Shown: in pieces, positions 26,684-35,977 of the stretch
Layout: each line of letters begins with the position of its first letter
Numbering within the stretch: position 1 is the first letter of the stretch
Source: an uncultured Synechococcus sp.
GTDB lineage: Bacteria > Cyanobacteriota > Cyanobacteriia > PCC-6307 > Cyanobiaceae
Reading direction: 5' to 3'
Assembly: GCA_913057985.1 (NCBI GenBank)
Contig: CAJXPL010000008.1
Location: forward strand, 1-64,000
DNA length: 64,000 nucleotides
Made by a program: the position numbers and the translations under genes
Notes under the pieces: model-generated
What the model was told of the DNA's origin: nothing
Seen by the model: the letters and a program-made list of their open reading frames with translations, nothing else
The model's database searches: none

Positions 26684-27897
26684 GGAGACCCTGGGAAACC
26701 CAGGCGATCCACGCGACAATGGCCTTGTAATCACAGGCCAGGTCTGGATTGATGGGCGGCAAGCAGCTCGGCTTCTCGGATTACGAGCTCACCACCGCCA
26801 AGAAGAAGACCAAGCGGGAGAAGTTTCTCTCTGAGATGGAGGTGGTGGTGCCATGGCAGGCGCTGATCGCCCTGATCGAGCCCCACTACCCCAAAGCGAG
26901 CAAGAAAGGAGGGCGGCCTCCCTATCCACTGGCCACCATGCTGCGGATTCACCTGCTCCAACAGTGGTATTCGCTGAGCGACCCGGCGATGGAGGAGGCC
27001 CTGATCGAGGTGCCCACCATGCGCCGCTTTGCCGGCATCGAGCTGATCAGCGACCGGATCCCGGATGAGACCACGATTCTTACCTTCCGGCATCTGCTGG
27101 AGAAGCACAAGCTGGGTGAGCAGATCTTTGAGACCGTCAAAGCCCACCTCAGTGAGAAAGGCATGACGATGCGCCAGGGCACAATCGTCTATGCGACCTT
27201 GATCGCCGCGCCCAGCTCCACCAAAAATAAAGAAGGGAAGCGGGATCCGGAGATGCACCAGACCAAGAAAGGCAACCAGTTGTATCACCGCTTCGCGGAA
27301 GGCTGCGCCTACGGCATGAAGGTCCACGCAGGCGTGGATAAGGACTCAGGCCTGATCCATTCGGTCGTGGTCACCGCAGCGAACGTGCATGACCTCACTC
27401 CCGCGGCAGAGCTCCTCCACGGTGATGAGGAGGTCGTTTACGGCGATGCCGGCTACCAGGGAATTGCCAAAAGGCCAGAGATGGCAGGCAAGGCAACGGA
27501 ATTCAGGGTGGCGATGCGACCCGGCAAACGCAGGGCTCTACCGGATACACCAGATGGAAGGCTGCAGGATCTGATCGAGACAGCCAAGGCCCACATCCGC
27601 TCCAAGGTCGAGCATCCTTTCCGCGTGATCAAGCAGCAATTCGGCTTTCAGAAGACCAGGCTGCGCGGCCTGGCCAAGAACCGCTGCAAGATCCACATGT
27701 TGGCAGCACTATCGAATCTGTTTCAGGCCCGCAGGCAATTGCTGGCAACAGCCTGACCAGGGGCTTGGTATGACTGAACCGCGCGATTCAGCCTCAAGAA
27801 CCAGCCCAAAGTGGCTGAACAGGAGACCAGAAGTCATCAGAAAATGATTTCTTTTCTGCTCACTGCCGCCGCCGAACCCCGTTTGTCCAGAGATTCC
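26684..27897 (+). mobile_element. IS5-family insertion sequence
   Basis: A 1214-bp element with one transposase gene. Imperfect terminal inverted repeats are proposed: left GGAGACCCTGGGAAA from 26684, right GGAATCTCTGGACAAA read inward from 27897 (10 of 16 matching). Outside them lie CTAA (26680-26683) and CTAG (27898-27901). Both fit the YTAR target of IS5 but differ by one base, so the duplication is either decayed or the ends are slightly misplaced. About 140 bp of non-coding element follows the gene. It lies at the junction of the AT-rich island with the cysS backbone. Confidence 0.75.
26752..27756 (+). CDS. IS5-family transposase, first catalytic Asp replaced
   Basis: A 334-residue transposase very close in pattern to IS5 InsH (LSEMEVVVPWQALIALIEPHYP, RRPPYPLATMLRIH-type segment, APSSTKNKEGKRDPEMHQTK, VEHPFRVIKQQFGFQ). 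The second Asp (VVYGDAGYQG) and the Glu (KVEHPF) of the DDE triad are present. At the first Asp position, where InsH has LVDATIIEAP, this protein has IVYATLIAAP (Tyr ~147, codon TAT at 27190-27192). A GAT to TAT change would cause this. The enzyme is therefore predicted inactive. ATG 26752 or TTG 26749 could start it. Confidence 0.92.
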   Translation: MGGKQLGFSDYELTTAKKKTKREKFLSEMEVVVPWQALIALIEPHYPKASKKGGRPPYPLATMLRIHLLQQWYSLSDPAMEEALIEVPTMRRFAGIELISDRIPDETTILTFRHLLEKHKLGEQIFETVKAHLSEKGMTMRQGTIVYATLIAAPSSTKNKEGKRDPEMHQTKKGNQLYHRFAEGCAYGMKVHAGVDKDSGLIHSVVVTAANVHDLTPAAELLHGDEEVVYGDAGYQGIAKRPEMAGKATEFRVAMRPGKRRALPDTPDGRLQDLIETAKAHIRSKVEHPFRVIKQQFGFQKTRLRGLAKNRCKIHMLAALSNLFQARRQLLATA

Positions 27898-27992
27898 CTA
27901 GTTCTCTCTTCTTCTGAACTTACTTGTCATAGTGCTTCTCCTTCTGTTTTGCTTCGCGTCTTTAATTGATTCAGCACTAGGTCATGCCGGGA

Positions 27993-29474
27993 TCAGGCGC
28001 GGATCCACTCCGTCACTCCGCCGGGTTTGTCGATCAGCTCTACACCTTGGGCGCCGAGCTCATCCCGGATCCGGTCGGCCTCGGCGTAATCCTTCGCTGC
28101 TTTCGCAGCCTTGCGCGCCGCGATGGCTGCATCAATGGCGCCATCGTCCAGGCTGGTGGCGGCTTCCGCTTCCCAGCGCAGTCCCAACACCGCCGCCAGG
28201 TGTCGCAGCAGCTGCCAACGCTCTTCCAGACCTTTCAACTCCGGCTCAGGCAGGGAGGCCTCTTCCCCCCGTTCCAGCCGGTTTGCGAGTGCCCGCAGGG
28301 GCTTGACCAGATCGAACAGCACGGCCAGTCCGCCCGAGCTGTTGAGGTCATCGTCCATGGCGCTGATGAAGCGTTGTTCGAGCTCCACCAGAGCAGTATC
28401 AGCCGGACCTCCGTTGGCCGTCATGGCGCCCTCTGTGAGTGGTGCAGCCGTACTCCAGCCGAGGCTGTCGCCGTGGCGATCGCCAAGGCTTAGGGCTGCA
28501 TTCAGACCCTTCCAGCCGGTGGCTGCGGCCTCAAGGGCCTCGGCGGTGAAATCAAGGGGTTTGCGGTAGTGGGCCTGCAGCACAAACAGGCGAAGGGTCA
28601 TCGGCGAGATTCCACTGTCCAGCAAGGCGCGGATGGTGGTGAAGTTGCCGAGCGATTTGGACATCTTGGTGCCACCGACATTGACCATGCCGTTGTGCAT
28701 CCATAGCTTCGCCAGGGTTGTGCCGTTGGCAGTTTCCGATTGAGCAATCTCGTTTTCGTGGTGTGGGAACACCAGATCTCCGCCACCGAGGTGAATGTCG
28801 ATGGTTTGCCCCAGTTCCTGGCGCACCATGGCTGAGCATTCGATGTGCCAGCCCGGTCGGCCTGGTCCCCAGGGGGATTCCCAGCTGGGTTCTCCGGCTT
28901 TGGCCCCCTTCCAGAGTGCGAAATCAAAGGGATGACGCTTGCGGATTTCCTCTCCATCAGCGGTTCGACCGCTGGCTCCCTGCTGCTGCTCGTCGGGGTC
29001 GCGGCCGCTGAGCTTGCCGTAATTCTTGGCCTTCGAAATGTCGAAGTACACATCACCATCTGAGCTGTAGGCGGCTCCTTTGGATTCCAGTTCGCTGATC
29101 AGTGTCTGGATGCCTTCGATGCAGCCGGTGGCCCGTGGCATTCGGTCGGCTGGGAGAATATTCAGACGTCCCATGTCAATCTCGAACGCTTCGATATTGC
29201 GTTCGCTCACCGCCTGCATCGTGATGCCCTCCTCATTGGCTCGGTTGAGGATCTTGTCGTCGATGTCGGTGTAGTTCTGGACGTAAGTGACGTCGTACCC
29301 GCGCCAGATCAGATAACGGCGCAGCACATCCCAGTTGATGTAGCTGCGGGCATGGCCCAGGTGGCAGAGGTCGTAGACCGTTACGCCGCAGCAATAGATG
29401 CTGGCTTTGCCCTCGGTGAGGGGCTCGAACGCTTCGGTGCGGCTGGTGAGGCTGTTGGTGAAGCGCAGGGACAC
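27993..29474 (-). CDS. cysS: Cysteinyl-tRNA synthetase
   Basis: Class I aminoacyl-tRNA synthetase charging tRNA-Cys. It has the zinc-site Cys in YCCGVTVYD, the HIGH-type motif [13 protein letters not shown], the GWHIECSAM region with Cys/His zinc ligands, the KMSKS loop [11 protein letters not shown] and a C-terminal DALR-type helical domain. 493 residues, normal length. It is the first backbone gene right of the island and lies 46 bp downstream of polA, probably in the same direction of transcription. Confidence 0.97.
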   Translation of the reverse strand: MSLRFTNSLTSRTEAFEPLTEGKASIYCCGVTVYDLCHLGHARSYINWDVLRRYLIWRGYDVTYVQNYTDIDDKILNRANEEGITMQAVSERNIEAFEIDMGRLNILPADRMPRATGCIEGIQTLISELESKGAAYSSDGDVYFDISKAKNYGKLSGRDPDEQQQGASGRTADGEEIRKRHPFDFALWKGAKAGEPSWESPWGPGRPGWHIECSAMVRQELGQTIDIHLGGGDLVFPHHENEIAQSETANGTTLAKLWMHNGMVNVGGTKMSKSLGNFTTIRALLDSGISPMTLRLFVLQAHYRKPLDFTAEALEAAATGWKGLNAALSLGDRHGDSLGWSTAAPLTEGAMTANGGPADTALVELEQRFISAMDDDLNSSGGLAVLFDLVKPLRALANRLERGEEASLPEPELKGLEERWQLLRHLAAVLGLRWEAEAATSLDDGAIDAAIAARKAAKAAKDYAEADRIRDELGAQGVELIDKPGGVTEWIRA

Positions 29475-29520
29475 AGCTGATCAGGAGCTCGGGATGAGGC
29501 TACGGCCTCTTCGGCTGCGC

Positions 29521-32481
29521 TTATTTCGCCTCCATCCAGTTTGCGCCGACGCCGGTCTCCACCACCAACGGAACACTCAGTTCAATGGCCTGTTCCATGG
29601 TTCGCACCACAAGCTCTCGGGTGGCCTCGAGGGCGTCCGGCGCCACCTCGAGCACCAGTTCGTCGTGGACCTGCAGCAGCAGCTGGGCCGGTAGGCCCTG
29701 ACGGTGCAGGGCGTCTTGCAGCTGCACCATCGCCACTTTGATGATGTCGGCACTCGAGCCCTGAATCGGGGCATTGGCCGCCGCCCGCAGTTGCTGCGCT
29801 TCCATGCCGCCGCGGCGGGCCACATCCAGGTCGATCTCCAGGGGAGCCTTGCCCAGCAGTCGCCCCAGGCCGTTGCGATCGAAGTGGAACGGCCGCCGGC
29901 GGCCGAGGATGGTTTCCACGTAACCGCGGCTGAGGGCGAGCCGCTCCTGCAGCTCGAGGAAGGCAAACACCTTCGGGTAGCGCTGCTTGTACTTGGCCAG
30001 GAATTCCTTCGCTTCGCTCTGGCTCACGCCGGTTTCCCGGGCGAAGCGCTGGGCTCCCATGCCATAGATCACACCGAAGTTGATCGTTTTGCCGAGCCGA
30101 CGCTCGTCCGGACTGACTTCGTCTTTGTCCAGCAGCAGCCTGGCGGTCAGCGCGTGCACGTCGTCGCCGCTGCGGTAGGCCTCCTGCAGCACCTCTTCTC
30201 CCGAGAGATGGGTGAGGATGCGCAGCTCGATCTGGGAGTAATCAGCGCTGAGCAGGGTCCAGCCCTCCTGCGGCAGAAAGGCTTTGCGGATCCGCCGGCT
30301 GTACTCGGTGCGCACCGGAATGTTCTGCAGGTTGGGGTTGCTGCTGCTGAGCCGTCCCGTTGCCGTTACCGCCTGGTTGAAATCGGTGTGGACCCGCCCG
30401 GTCTCCGCCTCCACCAGCTGCGGCAAGGCGTCGATGTACGTGCTCTTGAGCTTGCTGAGCACCCGGTGCTCCAGCACCAGGGGCACCACCGGGTGGTCGT
30501 TGCCGAGTTTCTCCAGCACGGTGGCGTCGGTGCTGAAGCCGGTTTTGGTGCGCCGGGATTTCTTGCGATCCAGGCCAAGGGTGTCGAACAGCAGCTCCCC
30601 CAGCTGCTTGGGTGAGGCCAGGTTGAAGTCCACTCCAGCGGCCGCTTTGGCGTCGGATTCCAGCTGCTGCAGGGTGGAGCCCATCTCCTCGGAAAGGCCC
30701 TGGAGATAGGGCACATCAATGCGGATTCCGGTGGATTCCATCCGGGCCAGCACCGGTTCCAGCGGCTGTTCCACCTGCTCCAGCAATGGCATCAACTGCG
30801 GCCCCATGGTCTCCAACTTTTGGCGCAGCAGCAGGGCGAGGCGGCGGGTGACGTGCACGTCCATGCCGCAGTACAGGCTGGCGGGCTCCAGCGGCACATC
30901 AGCGAAGGTTTGCTTTTTGCCCACCAGATCGGTGAAGGCGGTGGGCTGGAAGCCGAACTCCCGTTCGGCCATCAGCTCCAGACCATGTTTGGCCGCGGCA
31001 TCCCGCAGGTAATCGGCCAGCAGCGTGTCGATCACGACACCCTCGAGGGCAACGCCATGCCGCAACAGGATCAAGCGGTCGTATTTGGCGTTCTGCAGAG
31101 TCTTGGGGTGGTTGCTGCTGGCTAGCCACGGCGCGAGGGCGGTGAGCACGGTTTCCAATGGCAGCTGCTCCGGGCTGCTGTCTTCGCTGCCTTTGTGGCC
31201 CAGCGGGATGTAGGCGAGTGCGTCCAGGGCCTCTCCCCAGCAGATGCCGATGCCCACCAGTTCGGCGCGGAACGGGTTGAGGTCGGTGGTCTCGGTGTCG
31301 AAGGCCACAGGCAGGCTGCTGTCGGTGCAGGCCATCAGCCTTCGCACCAGGGCGTCCAGGGCCGTTTCGGTCTGGATCAGTTGCGGTTTCAGGGCCGGCA
31401 GCCCCACGTCGTCGTTGGTGACCGGTTCGGTTGCGGCTTCGGCAGCTGGCTGTTCCGAGCTGGGTGAGCGGCGGGGGGTCTTGGCTGCAGCGGCCTCCGC
31501 ATTGGCCCCGTAGCCCCCTTTGGAAAAGGCCGCCACAAAGCCCCCCACCTGGCGCAGCAGGCTGTTGAGCTCGAGGTCTTCCAGGCAGCTGCTCAGGCCA
31601 TCAGCATCCACCGACGACAGCGGCAGGCTGGGTTCCTTGGGCAGGGGAACATCCACGAGAATTTCGGCCAGCTTGCGCGACAGGTAGGCGTTGTCGCGGT
31701 CGGCGCGCAGCTTCCCTTTCAGTGCACCTTTGATGGCGCCCCGACTGGCTTTCGAGCCTTCGGCTTCCACTTCCTCGAGGGTGGCATACACCGCGTCGAG
31801 GTCGCTGTTGTCTTTCAGCAGGTTGATGGCTGTTTTGGGGCCAACCCCGCGCACGCCGGGGATGTTGTCGGAGCTGTCACCGGTGAGGGCCTTGAGGTCC
31901 ACCACCTTGTTGGGCATCACGCCGAGCTTGCCGAGCACCCCTTCTTCGCGGATCAGCGTTGGGCCGCTGCTTTTGGCGTAGGGCCCGCCGCCCATGTAGA
32001 GCACCGCGATGTCGCGGCCGTCATCCACCAGCTGGAACAGGTCGCGGTCTCCCGAAAGGATTCGCACGCCCCATCCCGAGTCGGCCGCTCGGTTCGCCAG
32101 GGTTCCCAGCACATCGTCGGCTTCGTAGCCTGGCGCCATGCAGAGGGGGAGCTGCAGGTGCGTTTCGAGGATCTGCTGCAGCTGTTCGAGGTCCTGGAAG
32201 AACACCTCAGGCGCCACATCCCGGTGGGCCTTGTAGTTGGCGTCCGCCTTGTGGCGGAAGGTGGGCTCGGCTGTGTCGAAGGCGATGGCAACGCCTTCAG
32301 GCTTCAGGGTTTTGCTGTTGTCCAGCAGGGCTTTGAGAAAGCCGTAGGTCACGCTCGTGGGCCGGCCGTCTTTGGTGGACAGACCGCCTTCACCTCCCTT
32401 GCTGAAGGCGTAGAAGCTGCGAAAGGCCAGGGAATGGCCATCCACAAGCAGCAGAAGGGGCTTGGCGGTGGCCTCGGGCAT
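29521..32481 (-). CDS. polA: DNA polymerase I
   Basis: A 986-residue polymerase for repair and Okazaki fragment maturation. The N-terminal 5' nuclease is intact (LLLVDGHSLAFRSFYAF, YEADDVLGTLA, GDSSDNIPGVRGVGPKTA). The 3'-5' exonuclease site is present (VAFDTETTDLNPF), and so is the polymerase domain (LLSADYSQIELRILTHLSG, RLGKTINFGVIYGMGAQRF, LLQVHDELVLEV). All three activities are therefore likely. An Ala/Glu-rich linker lies between the nuclease and exonuclease parts. Confidence 0.97.
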   Translation of the reverse strand: MPEATAKPLLLLVDGHSLAFRSFYAFSKGGEGGLSTKDGRPTSVTYGFLKALLDNSKTLKPEGVAIAFDTAEPTFRHKADANYKAHRDVAPEVFFQDLEQLQQILETHLQLPLCMAPGYEADDVLGTLANRAADSGWGVRILSGDRDLFQLVDDGRDIAVLYMGGGPYAKSSGPTLIREEGVLGKLGVMPNKVVDLKALTGDSSDNIPGVRGVGPKTAINLLKDNSDLDAVYATLEEVEAEGSKASRGAIKGALKGKLRADRDNAYLSRKLAEILVDVPLPKEPSLPLSSVDADGLSSCLEDLELNSLLRQVGGFVAAFSKGGYGANAEAAAAKTPRRSPSSEQPAAEAATEPVTNDDVGLPALKPQLIQTETALDALVRRLMACTDSSLPVAFDTETTDLNPFRAELVGIGICWGEALDALAYIPLGHKGSEDSSPEQLPLETVLTALAPWLASSNHPKTLQNAKYDRLILLRHGVALEGVVIDTLLADYLRDAAAKHGLELMAEREFGFQPTAFTDLVGKKQTFADVPLEPASLYCGMDVHVTRRLALLLRQKLETMGPQLMPLLEQVEQPLEPVLARMESTGIRIDVPYLQGLSEEMGSTLQQLESDAKAAAGVDFNLASPKQLGELLFDTLGLDRKKSRRTKTGFSTDATVLEKLGNDHPVVPLVLEHRVLSKLKSTYIDALPQLVEAETGRVHTDFNQAVTATGRLSSSNPNLQNIPVRTEYSRRIRKAFLPQEGWTLLSADYSQIELRILTHLSGEEVLQEAYRSGDDVHALTARLLLDKDEVSPDERRLGKTINFGVIYGMGAQRFARETGVSQSEAKEFLAKYKQRYPKVFAFLELQERLALSRGYVETILGRRRPFHFDRNGLGRLLGKAPLEIDLDVARRGGMEAQQLRAAANAPIQGSSADIIKVAMVQLQDALHRQGLPAQLLLQVHDELVLEVAPDALEATRELVVRTMEQAIELSVPLVVETGVGANWMEAK

Positions 32482-32505
32482 GACGGTGTTGAAAACGTGG
32501 GTGGA

Positions 32506-33690
32506 TCAATCGCGGCGATCAGCCCAGGGGGGCAGATCGATGAACACGCGAGTTCCTGATTCGAGACCGTTCAGGATCGCAGTCTTGTCGCCGCTGCTGT
32601 TGCCCAGTTCCACCGGCTGAAAACGTGGTTGCTGGTTCTCATCCACCAGCAACACACCCTGTTGGCCGTCTTCAAGGGTGATCGCCACGGTAGGCACCAG
32701 GATTTTGGGCGCACTGCGCCCGGTCTGGAAATTGATGTCGGCGGTCATGCCGATTTTCAGTTTCTTCTGCGGGTTGATGAAGTTCAGCCTCACTTCGAAG
32801 GAGGTGACGCTGTTCTCTTTCGCGGCCCTGGGGGCAACCTCACTCACCTTTGCCTGGAAGCGCTCATCGGGATAGGCATCCACTCGGATCTCGGCGGTTT
32901 GGCCGGGCTCGATGCGGCCGATGTCGCTTTCCGGAACGCGGGCCCTCACCTCCAGGCCTTGCGAGAGCTCAACGATCGAGGCGCTGGTGGCACCGGCTGT
33001 GGCTGAGGCGGCTGTGGTGGGGGTCACAAACGACCCCGGTTCGGCGTAGCGCGCTGTGATCGTTCCTGAGAAGGGGGCGCGGATCGTTTTTTCGCGGCTC
33101 TCCTGTTCCAGTTGCTCCACCCGTTCTCGGGCTGCCACCAGACCCGCCTGCCTGGCCAGGAGGTCGAAGCGGGCACCGCTGAATTCGTCAGCGCTGATCA
33201 CGCTGCTGGCATACAGCTGGCTGCGACGTTCGAAGTCCTCCTTTGTGCTCTTGAAGTTGGCGTCAGCCTGGCGCAGCAAAGCTTGTTTCTCCTGCAGCCG
33301 ATCATCGAGATCGCCGCGATCCATCACCGCCAGCACCTGCTCTTTCTCCACCACATCGCCTTCATCCACCATCAGCTCCGCCAGCAGACCCTGCTTGCGC
33401 GGACTCACGTTCACCTTCTGCTGGGCCTGCAGTTCGCCGCTGGCGCTGATTACCCCAGACAGCACGCCGCGTTCAGCTGTGGTGGTGTAAGGCTTCAGAT
33501 CCCGTTGACGGTTGCTCCAGGGACCGAAAAGCAGCAGCAACCCCCCCCCGCCCAGGGCCAGCAGCAGCAATCCCGCCATCGCGGCCTTGGGCCGTCTGGA
33601 TCGTGCTTTTGCCACTGAGGCCAGCTCTGCTTCAGGCGATGGGGACGCAGGGGAGCGCAAGGACTGCAGCATGGGCCCACAAAACTTCAC
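32506..33690 (-). CDS. HlyD/RND-type periplasmic adaptor protein
   Basis: Membrane fusion protein that links an inner-membrane ABC or RND pump to outer-membrane export. It has one N-terminal membrane anchor (AAMAGLLLLALGGGGLLLLFG), a lipoyl/barrel-sandwich half (VSPRKQGLLAELMVDEGDVV), a coiled-coil hairpin (~110-200), the second lipoyl half (IRAPFSGTITARYAEPGSFV) and a beta-barrel (VPESDIGRIEPGQTAEIRV). No pump partner is adjacent, so the cognate transporter is elsewhere. The start is ATG/GTG at 33690 or ATG 33672; the shorter is compatible with the ychF spacing. Confidence 0.87.
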   Translation of the reverse strand: MKFCGPMLQSLRSPASPSPEAELASVAKARSRRPKAAMAGLLLLALGGGGLLLLFGPWSNRQRDLKPYTTTAERGVLSGVISASGELQAQQKVNVSPRKQGLLAELMVDEGDVVEKEQVLAVMDRGDLDDRLQEKQALLRQADANFKSTKEDFERRSQLYASSVISADEFSGARFDLLARQAGLVAARERVEQLEQESREKTIRAPFSGTITARYAEPGSFVTPTTAASATAGATSASIVELSQGLEVRARVPESDIGRIEPGQTAEIRVDAYPDERFQAKVSEVAPRAAKENSVTSFEVRLNFINPQKKLKIGMTADINFQTGRSAPKILVPTVAITLEDGQQGVLLVDENQQPRFQPVELGNSSGDKTAILNGLESGTRVFIDLPPWADRRD

Positions 33691-33723
33691 AACAGTCTCG
33701 CCGCTGGCCGGTAGATTCCGCCG

Positions 33724-34815
33724 ATGCTCAAAGCCGGAATTGTCGGATTGCCCAACGTGGGCAAGTCCACCTTGTTCAATGCGCTGGTCGCCAACGCTCA
33801 GGCGCAGGCTGCCAACTTTCCCTTCTGCACGATCGAGCCCAACGTCGGCACCGTGGCGGTGCCCGATGAACGACTGGACCGCTTAACAGAGCTGAGCAAA
33901 AGCCAGGACACCATTCCGACCCGAATGGAGTTTGTGGACATTGCTGGTCTGGTGAAAGGCGCCAGCCAGGGCGAAGGTCTGGGAAACAAGTTTCTCGCCA
34001 ACATCCGTGAGGTGGACGCGATCGTTCATGTGATCCGCTGCTTCGAGGACGATGACGTCATCCACGTTTCAGGGTCAGTGGGTCCCTCCCGGGACGCGGA
34101 GGTGATCAATCTTGAGCTGGGTCTGGCGGATCTGGCTCAGATTGAGAAGCGCCGGGAGCGTCTCAAGAAGCAGATGCGCACCAGTAAAGAAGCGCAGGTG
34201 GAAGACGCTGCCCTTGAACGGATTCAGGCGGTGCTCGAGAACGGTGGTGCTGCCCGCAGTGTCGCTCTGAACGATGAAGAAGCGGCGATGATCAAGCCCT
34301 TGGGGCTGTTAACCGCCAAGCCGATCATCTACGCCACCAATGTGAGTGAAGACGACCTGGCTGAGGGCAATGCCTTCTGCAGCGAGGTGGTTGAACTGGC
34401 CGCCAAGGAAGGTGCCGAAACGGTGCGGATCTCTGCCCAGGTGGAAGCGGAGCTGGTGGAACTGGGAGATGAGGAAACCGCGGACTATCTGGAAGGTCTT
34501 GGGGTGACGGAAGGCGGTCTGCAAAGCCTGATTCGGGCCACCTATCGATTGCTCGGGCTGCGCACCTACTTCACCACCGGTGAAAAGGAAACAAGGGCTT
34601 GGACGTTCAAAGCCGGGATGACCGCTCCGCAGGCTGCCGGTGTGATTCACACCGATTTCGAGCGGGGCTTCATCCGCGCTCAGACCATCGGTTGGGAGAA
34701 GCTGCTGGAGGCCGGCTCACTGGCAGAAGCCCGCAACAAAGGTTGGCTGCGCAGTGAAGGAAAGGAGTACTTGGTGGACGAAGGCGATGTGATGGAGTTC
34801 CTGTTCAACGTCTGA
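33724..34815 (+). CDS. ychF: YchF/Obg-like ATPase
   Basis: Ribosome-associated P-loop NTPase of the Obg family with ATP preference. It starts [20 protein letters not shown] (P-loop GLPNVGKST) and has [19 protein letters not shown] (switch II) and a C-terminal TGS-type domain ([34 protein letters not shown]). The usual NKxD is replaced by YATNVSE, a family trait linked to ATP binding. Exactly the normal length (363). Divergent from the adaptor gene. Confidence 0.97.
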   Translation: MLKAGIVGLPNVGKSTLFNALVANAQAQAANFPFCTIEPNVGTVAVPDERLDRLTELSKSQDTIPTRMEFVDIAGLVKGASQGEGLGNKFLANIREVDAIVHVIRCFEDDDVIHVSGSVGPSRDAEVINLELGLADLAQIEKRRERLKKQMRTSKEAQVEDAALERIQAVLENGGAARSVALNDEEAAMIKPLGLLTAKPIIYATNVSEDDLAEGNAFCSEVVELAAKEGAETVRISAQVEAELVELGDEETADYLEGLGVTEGGLQSLIRATYRLLGLRTYFTTGEKETRAWTFKAGMTAPQAAGVIHTDFERGFIRAQTIGWEKLLEAGSLAEARNKGWLRSEGKEYLVDEGDVMEFLFNV

Positions 34816-34834
34816 TCACGATCCTGTCCACGTT

Positions 34835-35971
34835 TTATCTGCGCAACATCAGCCGGATCAGTCGTTTCAGCGGTGAGGGATGTCTAGTGGTTTGTTGTCG
34901 CTTGATGCGATCCAGCAAGCGTTGCGCAGCAGCATGCATTCGAACTTCGGCTTCGATGGATGGAGGGGCGTAGGCCGTACGCCTGCGTTGTGTGGCTGGG
35001 TTGGATGTGGAGAAGGCCTCGTCCCAGCTGCAGCTCCAAGCAGCCTGGGCAAACCGGGCGTTGTTGGCTTCGAAATGACGTGTCATCTTCTTGGTGAGCT
35101 TGCGTGAGTAGCCCCAGAAGGATGGATCGTTCCAGCGTCGTTGACGCTCCTCGTTGAGGATGATCTGAGAGGAATTGCCAATGCTCTTGGGGGAAATGCC
35201 GTTCTCCCTGAGGAGTTGGCTGAGCACCCGGGCCAGCCACACGCCTCGGGTTCCTGGGCTGCGGTTGTAGTGCTTCTGGGGGCAAGATTTCCAGGGCAGT
35301 GTTGTTGAGAGGTTGATGGTGCGAATGAACTGCTCAAAAGGATCAACGCCTCCCTGGCGGAATGGCAGAAAACTCACGTTCAAACCCTTGGCCTTTGCCT
35401 TCAGCAAAGGCTGGAAGTAGTTCCAGAAATCAAACACATCCTGCCGGCGTTTGATTTTGCCTCGCTTGGGTTTTTCGTTCTGAAGTTTTCCATGCAAGGC
35501 ATCGTCAACAAACTGCTCAAAGGTTTGGTGGTGATAAAAACGCCGCAGTGAGTAGATGTAGCGCGAGTTGATGTAATCGAGCTGGCTGCGAATGAAAATC
35601 ACGATGTGAAGATCATAGCCCGCTGCATCCGCCAGAGCCTCAAGTTGCCGGATGCATTGGGGATCGGTGAGCGGCACGGCGAATTGCTCCGCACTGAGCA
35701 GACAATGCTTGCCCTCTGGCTGTTGCATGAAGAACGCCTTCCAGCGTTTGCTCCTTCGTTTGCACAGCTCAGCGGCCAGTTTTTTCGGTTTGGGTTTGCA
35801 CTCAAGGGGGTCCTGCAGGCTGACGCCTTGGCTGCTCAGAAGCTCGCGATTGCGGTGCAGCCGTTCCTGGATGTAGGTGGAGGCTGTTTTGTGCGTGCCG
35901 GCGTGGATGATCAGTTGAGGGCGTTGGCTCTGTAGAGATTGATCTGCGTGGCCTGATCTGGTCTGCGTCAT
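34835..35971 (-). CDS. Sulfotransferase-like protein
   Basis: A 378-residue protein with a PAPS-type loop near residues 20-38 (LIIHAGTHKTASTYIQERL) and a second patch VIFIRSQLDYINSRYIYSL near 122-142. Both resemble the central module of the fusion protein in the AT-rich island (IHCGAHKTATTYIQ; TVRSYFDYLLSRHSEF), so the two belong to one family. The basic C-terminus ends LKRLIRLMLRR. Composition is somewhat more AT-rich than its neighbours. It lies 6 bp from the MFS gene on the same strand. The acceptor is unknown; a cell-surface saccharide is a guess from family use. Confidence 0.72.
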   Translation of the reverse strand: MTQTRSGHADQSLQSQRPQLIIHAGTHKTASTYIQERLHRNRELLSSQGVSLQDPLECKPKPKKLAAELCKRRSKRWKAFFMQQPEGKHCLLSAEQFAVPLTDPQCIRQLEALADAAGYDLHIVIFIRSQLDYINSRYIYSLRRFYHHQTFEQFVDDALHGKLQNEKPKRGKIKRRQDVFDFWNYFQPLLKAKAKGLNVSFLPFRQGGVDPFEQFIRTINLSTTLPWKSCPQKHYNRSPGTRGVWLARVLSQLLRENGISPKSIGNSSQIILNEERQRRWNDPSFWGYSRKLTKKMTRHFEANNARFAQAAWSCSWDEAFSTSNPATQRRRTAYAPPSIEAEVRMHAAAQRLLDRIKRQQTTRHPSPLKRLIRLMLRR

Positions 35972-35977
35972 GGTCCT

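Noticed and set aside
26329-26734. Two minus-strand frames upstream of the sulfotransferase
   Set aside because: No ribosome site, odd composition, and they cross the IS boundary or the real start codon.
29485-29515. GAGGC-TACG-GCCTC hairpin between polA and cysS
   Set aside because: Only a 5-bp stem without a U-tract; too weak to call as a terminator.
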